A DNA stretch of 5,201 nt from Candidatus Bathyarchaeota archaeon (lineage in GTDB: Archaea; Thermoproteota; Bathyarchaeia; TCS64): NCBI GenBank assembly GCA_016934355.1, contig JAFGTA010000214.1, positions 1-5,201 of the forward strand, in the 5' to 3' direction. Positions 1 to 5,201 of the stretch are shown one piece after another (position 1 is the first letter of the stretch; each line of letters begins with the position of its first letter). The notes beneath the pieces were generated by a model, which was not told the DNA's origin, searched no databases, and saw only the letters and a list, made by a program, of their open reading frames with translations. The position numbers were made by a program, and so were the translations under genes.

Positions 1-501
1 GACGAGGGGGTGAAGACGTGTACCAAGGTGCTGGCGGAGGACGGGGTGTTGATGAACCACATGCACAGCAGGGAGACTGCGCACATCTTCGGGGTCGAGC
101 CCAACGCGGGGATGAGGGTGATGACCTTCGAGTACTCGCCCCTCATCCGTATGAGCAACACCTTCATCGGCGGCGGCGACTGGAAGCCCGAGGAGATAAT
201 CGAGGACACGAAGAAGGGAATCTATGTCTCCACGAGGAAGGACAACTCGATAGACGACAAGCGGTACAACTGGACGATATCCGCCCAGGAGGGGTGGATG
301 ATCGAGGACGGCGAACTCACCACCCACCTGAAGGACGTGACGGTCAACGGCATCGCGCCCAAGCTGTTCGCCAGCATCGACGCCGTAGGCACCGACCTTG
401 AGATCAAGCCCATAATAGGCTGCGGCAAGGGGATGCAGATGCTGTACACAGGGAACGGCGGCCCTCACATGAGGGGGGTCGCCGACATAGTAGGAGGCTA
501 A
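1..501 (+). CDS. tldD: TldD-type metallopeptidase, C-terminal part (5' end outside window)
   Basis: This is the C-terminal 166 residues of a TldD/PmbA-family protein; the frame is open from base 1, so the start lies upstream. A GTG at 10 is in frame but is not a credible start, because it falls inside the conserved domain. Visible family marks are the SNTFIGGGDW segment followed by PEEIIEDTKKGIYVS (about 157-234), the AQEGWMIEDGEL strand (about 280-315), the SIDAVGTDLEIKP segment (about 373-411) and the C-terminal GCGKG...GNGGPHMR block (about 418-477). In E. coli TldD the zinc is held by the HExxxH histidines and a later cysteine; the Cys at 421-423 in GCGKG matches that third ligand. The HExxxH would lie upstream of the window. 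The family forms a cytoplasmic TldD-TldE protease that degrades unfolded peptides and, in some bacteria, matures modified peptides. The gene is followed after 4 nt by its partner, so the two are probably cotranscribed and act together. The family call is firm; the substrate is unknown. Confidence 0.9.
   Translation, partial: DEGVKTCTKVLAEDGVLMNHMHSRETAHIFGVEPNAGMRVMTFEYSPLIRMSNTFIGGGDWKPEEIIEDTKKGIYVSTRKDNSIDDKRYNWTISAQEGWMIEDGELTTHLKDVTVNGIAPKLFASIDAVGTDLEIKPIIGCGKGMQMLYTGNGGPHMRGVADIVGG
492..497 (+). promoter_or_regulatory. Shine-Dalgarno AGGAGG before pmbA
   Basis: AGGAGG lies inside the last codons of tldD, 8 nt ahead of the GTG at 506. A second match, GAGGTG at 503-508, overlaps that GTG and is 6 nt ahead of the ATG at 515. 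Both match the archaeal anti-Shine-Dalgarno ACCUCCU, so the start choice is left open. The position inside tldD suggests translational coupling of the two subunits. Confidence 0.6.
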
Positions 502-505
502 CGAG

Positions 506-1891
506 GTGTGCATGATGAGAGACATGATCGAGAAAGCCCTCAGGCTGGGCGAGGCCCACGGCGTCGACGCCGTCGAGGTCTACGGCGCCCGGAACAAGAC
601 GACGAAGGTCAGGATAGGCAGCAACGCCGTCTCCTCCGCCTTCACCATAATAGACGAGGGGATCGGCGTCAGGGTGCTGAAGGACGGTGGGCTGGGGTTC
701 GCAGCCGTCTCCCTGACCACGGACACGGAGCTTGAGAAAGCCGTAGAGGACGCGGTGAAGGCAGCCAACGCGAGGAAGCTGGGTTTCAGCTACGGGTTCC
801 CACAGCTAGTGAAGCCAAAGAAAACCCCGGGGATATACGATAAGAAGCTGGGCGAGCTAGGCGAGGACGAGAAGGCAGGTTTGGCGAGCCGGATGCTTGA
901 GGCGTCACAGGCGGTCGACCCACGCATAGCGGACAACGCGGGCCACGTGACCTTCATAGACTACGAGACGGTCATCGCCAACGCCCAGGGAGAAGAGGCC
1001 ACTGACAGGGGGACCAAGATATCTGCCGCGCTCACCGCTACGGCTAAGGAAGGAGCCGTGACCGCCGAGGACGCGGGGATAAGGTCATGCCGCTTCCTGT
1101 CGGGGTTCAGCGCCGAGGATGTGGGCGTGGACGCGGCTAGGTCCGCGCTGGAGAGGCTGAGAGCCGTGAAGCTGGAGGCTGGGACCTATGACCTCATAGT
1201 GGACCCTCCCACGGGCACGGAGCTGCTGTACTGGTTCTGCAGGTACGCCAACCCGGCGTACGCCGACACCTACTACCCGACCCTCAAAGACAAGGTGGGG
1301 ACCAGCATCGCCAGCGAACTGGTCTCCATATACGACGACCCCACGTACCCGGGTGGTTACGACTCGGTCTCGGTGGACGACGAAGGGGTAGCTGCGTCGA
1401 GGACTCCCATCGTCGAGGACGGGGTCTTCAAGGGGATGATATACGACACCGTCTCGGCCGCCCGGGCAGGCGTGGACACCACGGGCAACGCCCTCAGGAC
1501 GGGGCTCTGGTTTGTGATCAACTTCAGCCTGTTCCCGGGGAAGAACTACAACTACGAGCCCTACCCCGAGTTCAGCAACATGGTCTTCGAGCCAGGGGAC
1601 TGGGGCCGCGAAGAGATAATCGAGGACACCAGGAAGGGGCTGGTCTCCAGGTCGTTCCACTACTCACGGGTGTCTCAGCACATCAGGGGAGACTTCACGA
1701 CCATCCTCGGCCGGTGGAGGCTCTACCTCGTGGAGGACGGCGAGATAAAGCGCACCGTGAACAAGTGCAGGCTGAACGACAACATCTTCAGGATGTTCCG
1801 CGGAGTCGACGCCGTCGGCCGCGATCCTCTCGTGGACTGGGGCGTCGCCCCCACCGTGAGGGTCAAGGAGGCGAACGTCGTCTCCTTCTAG
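506..1891 (+). CDS. pmbA: PmbA/TldE-type partner subunit of TldD protease
   Basis: This is a complete 461-residue protein, the normal length for the TldD/PmbA family. The N-terminal domain has the usual IGSNAVSSAF and DEGIGVRVLKDGGLGFA pattern (about residues 37-66). The C-terminal domain has VDDEGVAASRTPIVEDGVFKG (about 290-310), the STGN-like TTGNALR (about 325-331), FEPGDWGREEIIEDTRKGL (about 361-379) and FRGVDAVGRD (about 431-440). The HExxxH of TldD is absent; the equivalent stretch near residues 228-246 reads YDLIVDPPTGTELLYWF. There is also no C-terminal GCGKG cysteine. It is therefore the non-catalytic PmbA/TldE-type half of the heteromer. The start is ambiguous: GTG at 506 sits 8 nt after AGGAGG (492-497), while ATG at 515 sits 6 nt after GAGGTG (503-508) and would begin MRDMIEKALRLGEAHG, closer to typical family N-termini. 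The stop overlaps the stop of the convergent gene at 1888. Confidence 0.92.
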   Translation: MCMMRDMIEKALRLGEAHGVDAVEVYGARNKTTKVRIGSNAVSSAFTIIDEGIGVRVLKDGGLGFAAVSLTTDTELEKAVEDAVKAANARKLGFSYGFPQLVKPKKTPGIYDKKLGELGEDEKAGLASRMLEASQAVDPRIADNAGHVTFIDYETVIANAQGEEATDRGTKISAALTATAKEGAVTAEDAGIRSCRFLSGFSAEDVGVDAARSALERLRAVKLEAGTYDLIVDPPTGTELLYWFCRYANPAYADTYYPTLKDKVGTSIASELVSIYDDPTYPGGYDSVSVDDEGVAASRTPIVEDGVFKGMIYDTVSAARAGVDTTGNALRTGLWFVINFSLFPGKNYNYEPYPEFSNMVFEPGDWGREEIIEDTRKGLVSRSFHYSRVSQHIRGDFTTILGRWRLYLVEDGEIKRTVNKCRLNDNIFRMFRGVDAVGRDPLVDWGVAPTVRVKEANVVSF

Positions 1892-3027
1892 CCCCTCATC
1901 TTCCTGAGGCTCTTCAGACCGTGGTAGGCGGCGTATATCACCCAGTATGCCAGGGTGTAGAGGCAGAGAAGCATCTCGAACCTGTATACGTAGAGGGGGC
2001 TCCCGCCCCTGAACACTATCTTGTCGAGGAAGACCACGCTGTAGATGATCCTGAAGAGCTCGTAGCCCGTGTAGATGCTTCCCAGGATCGCCACCATGTG
2101 CAGGACTGCGCCCACGGTCCTGAAGTCGTCCCCTTCTGGGGGTGCTTCCGTCGTTGGCCTTTCTTTGAGGGCGGACAGGGTGGACATCAGTATGGGGGTT
2201 ATCGTCAGGAAGAAGGCGAGGAAGAACCACGTGGGCACTCCGACTGATTTGGTCTCGACGGCTCTCTCCCCAGGCTCAGTTTTGTACACCATACTTGTGC
2301 TGTAGTCCAGCATCCAGAGGTATCCGTCCTCCCACGCGAGGTCGCTCGGGTAGTACCCCGAGCTGTAATAGTATGCGAGGCTGGAGCCGTTCACGGGGTC
2401 CAGCTTGAAGACGTATGAGGCGCTGATATCCGAGACCCAGAGGTGCTCGCCGTTCCAGGCTAGCCCCGAGGGGTTGTACCCCGGCTGAGGCACGGTGAAC
2501 TCGTTCACCACCGCGCCGCTCACAGGGTCCAGCCGGAACACCTTGTGCGCCTCAAAGTCTGATACGACGATGTGCATCCCGTCCCACGTGAGTCCAGTCG
2601 GCGAAACCCCTGGCGCCGGTATACTGGAGACGATGACAGCCTCCTCAACATCCACGCAGTAGACGCACCTTGTATCGAAGTCGGAGACCCACAGACGGCT
2701 ACCATCCCAAGCCATGCCCCACGGGTCCTCGATACCAACATCAAGGCTGAGCAGCAGTGCGCCGGTCGCCGGCTCCATCTTGCAGATGGCGCCCTCGTCC
2801 GCAGAGGAAATCCAGAGGTATTCGCCGTCGAACGCCAGCCCAGTGGGCTTAACGAGGGGCGACTCGTACTGAACCCTCACGGGCATGACGAGGCTGGAGA
2901 CCTCCCTGCTCGTCTCGAGGCCCCCGAACTCCAGTACAACGTAGGCGCCGGCGAAGAGCACTATAACAGCTAATAGAACCAGGGCCCTTCTCCTGAAGGG
3001 CCCCCCGCCGCCGTCAAGTGCCTTCAT
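1888..3027 (-). CDS. Beta-propeller-like repeat protein with four predicted membrane helices, function unknown
   Basis: I do not recognise this 379-residue protein as a named family. A basic FRRR precedes a hydrophobic helix (about residues 15-33). Five repeats follow, opening at residues 61, 102, 143, 186 and 227 with the pattern P-[TWS]-[GD]-[LM]-[AT]-[FW]-[DNE]-[GD], then a LWVSD-type strand and a K/R-LDP turn. This resembles NHL/YncE/glutamine-cyclotransferase-like propeller blades. The C-terminus holds three more hydrophobic helices (about 265-284, 305-330 and 345-367), an acidic-proline loop (290-302) and a basic tail KSLRKMRG. By the positive-inside rule the repeats face outside and the tail is cytoplasmic. 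The gene starts 15 nt after the DppC-type permease on the same strand, so it is probably in that operon. No good Shine-Dalgarno precedes the ATG (upstream sequence CGTTGAAGTATAATC), so it may be translated weakly or by coupling. It could be a surface sensor, an adhesion protein or a transporter accessory; none is proven. Confidence 0.8.
   Translation of the reverse strand: MKALDGGGGPFRRRALVLLAVIVLFAGAYVVLEFGGLETSREVSSLVMPVRVQYESPLVKPTGLAFDGEYLWISSADEGAICKMEPATGALLLSLDVGIEDPWGMAWDGSRLWVSDFDTRCVYCVDVEEAVIVSSIPAPGVSPTGLTWDGMHIVVSDFEAHKVFRLDPVSGAVVNEFTVPQPGYNPSGLAWNGEHLWVSDISASYVFKLDPVNGSSLAYYYSSGYYPSDLAWEDGYLWMLDYSTSMVYKTEPGERAVETKSVGVPTWFFLAFFLTITPILMSTLSALKERPTTEAPPEGDDFRTVGAVLHMVAILGSIYTGYELFRIIYSVVFLDKIVFRGGSPLYVYRFEMLLCLYTLAYWVIYAAYHGLKSLRKMRG
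2272..2847 (-). repeat. Five tandem blade-like protein repeats of about 41 residues
   Basis: Within the membrane protein, residues 61-252 form five repeats spaced 41, 41, 43 and 41 residues. Each opens with a motif like PTGLAFDG, PWGMAWDG, PTGLTWDG, PSGLAWNG or PSDLAWED, continues with LW(I/V/M)S-type or similar strands and, in most copies, ends with a (K/R)(M/L)(E/D)P turn. The repetition is clear at protein level and has drifted at DNA level, so it is old rather than a recent tandem duplication. Five blades could form a small propeller or require oligomerisation. Confidence 0.75.
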
Positions 3028-3042
3028 GATTATACTTCAACG

Positions 3043-3912
3043 CTACATTCGTACGTCGAGGGCGTCGCGCAGGCCGTCTCCCAGCAGGTTGAACCCGAGG
3101 GTGGCTAACAGTATCGCTATTCCAGGGAACGTCGCTATCCACCACGCCCTCCTGATGACTACGTGGCCCCTGCTGAGCATGGAGCCCCAGGTGATGGCCA
3201 GCGGGTCGCCCAGTCCGAGGAAGCTCAGGCTCGACTCGATGATGATGGCGTTCGCCAGCCTGAGGGTCATCATGACCGTTATCGGCGCGATGGCGTTGGG
3301 AAGTATCTCGCGGAAGATGATGTTGAAGCTGCTCTCCCCCATGGACTTCGCCGCCTCGACGTAGTTGCGCTCCTTGATGGAGAGGACCTCGCTGCGGACC
3401 ACCCTGGCCATCTGCGGCCAGCTGATGAGGCCGATGGTTAGCATGATAACGTGAAGGCCCCTCACCTTGAAAATCGATACCATCACGATGAGCAGGAAAA
3501 GGCTGGGCACCGTCATGACGATCTCGGTGACCCGCATCATCACGTTGTCGATCCAGCCTCCCGCGTAGCCCGAGATCGCGCCTATGATGACGCCTATGAA
3601 AGTCAGTATGAAGACGGACACTACCCCGACCTGCAGGCTCGTCCTCGAACCGTAGATTATCCTGCTCAGCATGTCCCTGCCGAGCTCGTCTGTGCCCAGA
3701 ATGTAATCTGAGCCTGGCGCCGCGTAGACGTCCGAGTAATGCATCTCCTTGGGGTTGTACGGCGAGATGAACGGGGCTAGGACGGCCATCGCCACTATGG
3801 TGAGCACGATCACGGAGCCGAAGATGACCGTCGGGTTCCTCTTGAATCTTCTCCACGCCTTCCGTGTGAAGCCCACTCCCTTCCTCGGCGCTATCTCAAC
3901 GTTCTCTGTCAT
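3043..3912 (-). CDS. dppC: ABC transporter permease, DppC/OppC type
   Basis: This is an inner subunit of an oligopeptide/dipeptide-type ABC importer in the cytoplasmic membrane, 289 residues from the chosen start and full length for the family. An OppC-type N-terminal segment with a basic RKAWRRFKRNP and a first helix (about 29-49) is followed by the hallmark LGTDELGRDMLSRIIYGSR (about 72-90). Five more helices lie near 93-115, 129-148, 154-173, 210-233 and 256-279. The EAA loop, EAAKSMGESSFNIIFREILP (about 186-205), is the contact point for the ATPase subunit. SFLGLGDP (about 230-237) and the C-terminal GDGLRDALD are also typical. AGGAGG at 3927-3922 is 9 nt before the ATG at 3912 but only 3 nt before the ATG at 3918, so 3912 is preferred; the longer form adds two residues. 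It follows dppB closely and must pair with it. The substrate cannot be read from the permease; peptides are usual but sugars or nickel occur. Confidence 0.93.
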   Translation of the reverse strand: MTENVEIAPRKGVGFTRKAWRRFKRNPTVIFGSVIVLTIVAMAVLAPFISPYNPKEMHYSDVYAAPGSDYILGTDELGRDMLSRIIYGSRTSLQVGVVSVFILTFIGVIIGAISGYAGGWIDNVMMRVTEIVMTVPSLFLLIVMVSIFKVRGLHVIMLTIGLISWPQMARVVRSEVLSIKERNYVEAAKSMGESSFNIIFREILPNAIAPITVMMTLRLANAIIIESSLSFLGLGDPLAITWGSMLSRGHVVIRRAWWIATFPGIAILLATLGFNLLGDGLRDALDVRM

Positions 3913-3921
3913 TCTCATAAG

Positions 3922-3927
3922 CCTCCT
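3922..3927 (-). promoter_or_regulatory. Shine-Dalgarno AGGAGG before dppC, overlapping the dppB stop
   Basis: On the minus strand the sequence reads TTAGGAGGCTTATGAGAATG. The TAG stop of dppB (3928-3926) overlaps the AGGAGG, which is 9 nt before the ATG at 3912. The 9-mer TAGGAGGCT is identical to the one before pmbA (491-499). The overlap fits translational coupling of the two permease subunits. Confidence 0.7.
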
Positions 3928-4906
3928 AATCGTATCGAATCCTCGGGTCCAGGTACCCGTAAGTCAAGTCGGTGACGAGGTTCGAAGCCACCACCATCAA
4001 CGCAACCAGCATGGTGACAGCCATTATAGCCGGGTAGTCGCGGTTGAACGTGCTCTGCACGACGAAGCGCCCCATCCCCGGCCACGCGAACACCGTCTCC
4101 GTGACCGTCGCCCCGGCCAGCAGGAACCCCATGGACATCCCTACGACTGTGACCACGGGGAGAAGCGCGTTCCTGAGGGCGTGCTTGTATATGACTATGT
4201 TCTCCTTCAGCCCCTTGGCGCGAGCCGTCGTGATGTAATCCTGTTTCAGCACCTCAAGCATGCTGGACCTCACCAGACGGGTGATCAGCGCGGCGCTTGA
4301 AAGCCCCAGCACCGTTACCGGCAGCACCATGTGCGTGAACTGGTCCCAGATCACCTCGAAAGGCGAGTTATAGACCGCGCCTATGCTCCTCGCCCCGAAG
4401 ACTGGGAGCAGGTCAAGGCGAACCGAGAAGAAGAAAATGAGCATCAGGCCCGTCCAGAACGAAGGCATGGACACCCCGAACAGGGACGCGAACCGTGACA
4501 CGTTGTCTATAATGGAGTCCTGCTTGACAGCCGATATTATCCCAAGCGGCACGGCTATGATGACCGCGAGTATCTGGGCGCAAAACATCAGCCGCAACGT
4601 GTTCCACGCATACAGCTTGATCAGCCCTATTATAGGCACCTCCTTGATGTAGGAAGTTCCCAGGTCGCCGGTGAGGATGCTCTTCAGCCATATCAGGTAC
4701 TGCTCCCATATGGGCTTGTCCAAGCCCAGCCGCCTCTCCATCTCAATCAGGTACTCGGGGTTGATGTCGCTCTGCAGGGCGAGACTGAATTTAAGCGGTC
4801 CGCCCGGGGCCAGGTGGATGATCGTGAAAGTGAGTATAGATATTCCCAGCAAGGTAGGTAACGAGCTTAGTATTCTCCGGATAGTATAGTCCCTCAGTCC
4901 ACCCAT
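3926..4906 (-). CDS. dppB: ABC transporter permease, DppB/OppB type
   Basis: This is the other membrane subunit of the oligopeptide/dipeptide-type importer, 326 residues and full length. The N-terminus has the family signature: YTIRRILSSLPTLLGISILTF (first helix, about 11-31) followed by HLAPGGPL (31-38). An external domain with RRLGLDKPIWEQYLIWL (58-74) and GDLGTSY (80-86) comes next. Further helices lie near 101-124, 137-160, 194-212, 247-272 and 293-314. The EAA loop ARAKGLKENIVIYKHALRNA (about 228-247), followed by LLP (248-250), is the ATPase docking site. FAWPGMGRFVVQ (273-284) and the C-terminal YGYLDPRIRYD (316-326) are strong family marks. The ATG at 4906 has no clear Shine-Dalgarno in the preceding 15 nt (GAAGAGTTGACTTAG), so a short or leaderless message is possible. 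It is followed by dppC with 7-13 nt between. It lies downstream of the solute-binding protein gene on the same strand, the standard order. Confidence 0.95.
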   Translation of the reverse strand: MGGLRDYTIRRILSSLPTLLGISILTFTIIHLAPGGPLKFSLALQSDINPEYLIEMERRLGLDKPIWEQYLIWLKSILTGDLGTSYIKEVPIIGLIKLYAWNTLRLMFCAQILAVIIAVPLGIISAVKQDSIIDNVSRFASLFGVSMPSFWTGLMLIFFFSVRLDLLPVFGARSIGAVYNSPFEVIWDQFTHMVLPVTVLGLSSAALITRLVRSSMLEVLKQDYITTARAKGLKENIVIYKHALRNALLPVVTVVGMSMGFLLAGATVTETVFAWPGMGRFVVQSTFNRDYPAIMAVTMLVALMVVASNLVTDLTYGYLDPRIRYD

Positions 4907-4943
4907 CTAAGTCAACTCTTCACAGTATAGCACAAGGTTAGGG

Positions 4944-4951
4944 TAATAATA
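4944..4951 (-). promoter_or_regulatory. Candidate TATA element upstream of dppB
   Basis: TATTATTA on the minus strand, centred about 41 nt before the dppB ATG, would place a transcript start near 4921 with a leader of roughly 15 nt. Another TATA-like match at 4929-4926 lies too close to the ATG for the usual 26-nt spacing. No strong BRE can be assigned, so this is a weak candidate only. Confidence 0.2.
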
Positions 4952-4959
4952 GTATCGTG

Positions 4960-4967
4960 AAAAAAAA
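4960..4967 (-). terminator. Possible oligo-T terminator after the solute-binding protein gene
   Basis: An uninterrupted run of eight T residues on the minus strand begins 33 nt after the binding-protein stop, within AT-rich sequence and with no convincing hairpin. Archaeal RNA polymerase stops at T-rich tracts without needing a stem, so this could end or thin the transcript before dppB. Confidence 0.4.
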
Positions 4968-4999
4968 TATAGTTATTTTTAGTTATAGTTGTTGGTTTG

Positions 5000-5201
5000 C
5001 TAGGATTTCTTCAGGAACATCGCAGCCAATGCGCCCGCTATCAGTCCAACTACCAGTCCGCCCACGGCGGGTAGCAGATAGTCTGATTGTGGCGTCGTCG
5101 GCGCCGGCTCCAGGTACGCGTAGTCGTATCCAGCCATCTCCATGTAAGCCTTGGCCTGATCCAGGTCGTAGCCCGGCACGGAGGAGTCGGAGTCGTAGGC
5201 C
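5000..5201 (-). CDS. Extracellular solute-binding protein of a peptide-type ABC importer, C-terminal end (5' end outside window)
   Basis: The frame is open on the minus strand from the window edge to a TAG at 5002-5000, giving the last 66 residues of a protein. It begins AYDSDSSVPGYDLDQAKAYM and continues EMAGYDYAYL; YD-x-D-x-AK-x-x-x-x-x-AGY is the usual repeat of family 5 solute-binding proteins (DppA/OppA type). A short Pro/Thr linker (EPAPTTPQSD, residues 31-40) then leads to a hydrophobic helix (about 42-62, LLPAVGGLVVGLIAGALAAM) and a basic FLKKS tail. This matches archaeal binding proteins tethered to the outer face of the membrane by a C-terminal helix. It sits directly upstream of dppB and should deliver substrate to that permease. 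With only the tail visible the ligand cannot be told. Confidence 0.85.
   Translation of the reverse strand, partial: AYDSDSSVPGYDLDQAKAYMEMAGYDYAYLEPAPTTPQSDYLLPAVGGLVVGLIAGALAAMFLKKS

Larger units (their letters stand above)
4907..4999 (-). other. AT-rich intergenic spacer between solute-binding protein and dppB
   Basis: This 93-nt gap is the only substantial non-coding stretch in the window and is much richer in A+T than the genes around it. On the minus strand it contains, in order, two TAGTTAT-derived repeats 10 nt apart (plus strand 4970-4976 and 4980-4986), a T8 tract (4967-4960) and a TATTATTA element (4951-4944). Such gaps often separate a highly expressed binding-protein message from the permease genes by partial termination or a second promoter. 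The layout is seen directly; the role is inferred. Confidence 0.5.

Noticed and set aside
1085..1660. Minus-strand open frame of 191 codons opposite pmbA
   Set aside because: It lies antisense to conserved PmbA motifs and its product shows no recognisable domain; GC-rich codon use leaves such frames open by chance.
1894..1909. Inverted repeat CCTCA-6 nt-TGAGG just after the pmbA stop as a terminator
   Set aside because: The stem is only 5 bp, lies inside the convergent coding sequence and is not followed by a T run.
1664..2247. Open frames on both strands across the convergent junction
   Set aside because: They straddle the ends of two better supported genes, have low-complexity Arg/Pro/Gly-rich products and show no ribosome-binding site.
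3014..3856. Long minus-strand open frame inside dppC
   Set aside because: It is a shifted-frame shadow of the permease gene; its product is rich in Arg, His, Gly and Asp with no family motif, while the other frame gives a clear DppC protein.
4924..4931. TATA-like element close to the dppB start
   Set aside because: It is only about 21 nt from the ATG, so the usual archaeal spacing would put the transcript start inside the gene.
1..5201. CRISPR arrays, tRNA or rRNA genes, insertion sequences, or a new defence system
   Set aside because: I found no spaced DNA repeats, cloverleaf-like segments, terminal inverted repeats, transposase motifs or nuclease-like domains; almost all bases belong to the listed genes.

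Overview
The window looks archaeal. It is GC-rich in the coding parts, with AT-rich stretches confined to the one real intergenic gap. It uses AGG/AGA for arginine and ATA for isoleucine heavily, has AGGAGG/GAGGTG Shine-Dalgarno motifs and no bacterial -35/-10 promoters that I can see. It encodes a solute-binding protein tethered by a C-terminal membrane helix, a common archaeal arrangement. A Thermoproteota-like lineage (for example Bathyarchaeia or a relative) is a reasonable guess, but the lineage cannot be fixed from this sequence alone.

Left part (1-1891, plus strand): two tandem genes of the TldD/PmbA protease family. The first is cut by the window edge. It is the C-terminal third of TldD, including the conserved cysteine of the GCGKG motif that serves as a zinc ligand in the family. 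The second is a complete PmbA/TldE-type partner without the zinc motifs. Together they should form the TldD-TldE heteromeric metallopeptidase that acts on unfolded or flexible peptides.

Right part (1888-5201, minus strand, read from right to left): an oligopeptide/dipeptide-type ABC importer. The order is the C-terminal end of a solute-binding protein (5201-5000, cut by the window edge), a 93-nt AT-rich spacer with a T8 tract, a DppB/OppB-type permease, a DppC/OppC-type permease, and 15 nt later a 379-residue membrane protein. That last protein has one N-terminal helix, five blade-like repeats of about 41 residues and three C-terminal helices. It occupies the position where DppD/DppF-type ATPases often sit; no ATPase gene lies in the window. 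Its function is unknown.

The two gene groups converge, and their last genes share the palindrome CTAG, which supplies a TAG stop on each strand. A peptidase and a peptide importer side by side make a plausible peptide-use neighbourhood, but that link is inference. I see no RNA genes, CRISPR arrays, insertion sequences or clear new defence or mobile system. The least explained item is the propeller-membrane protein at the end of the transporter operon.
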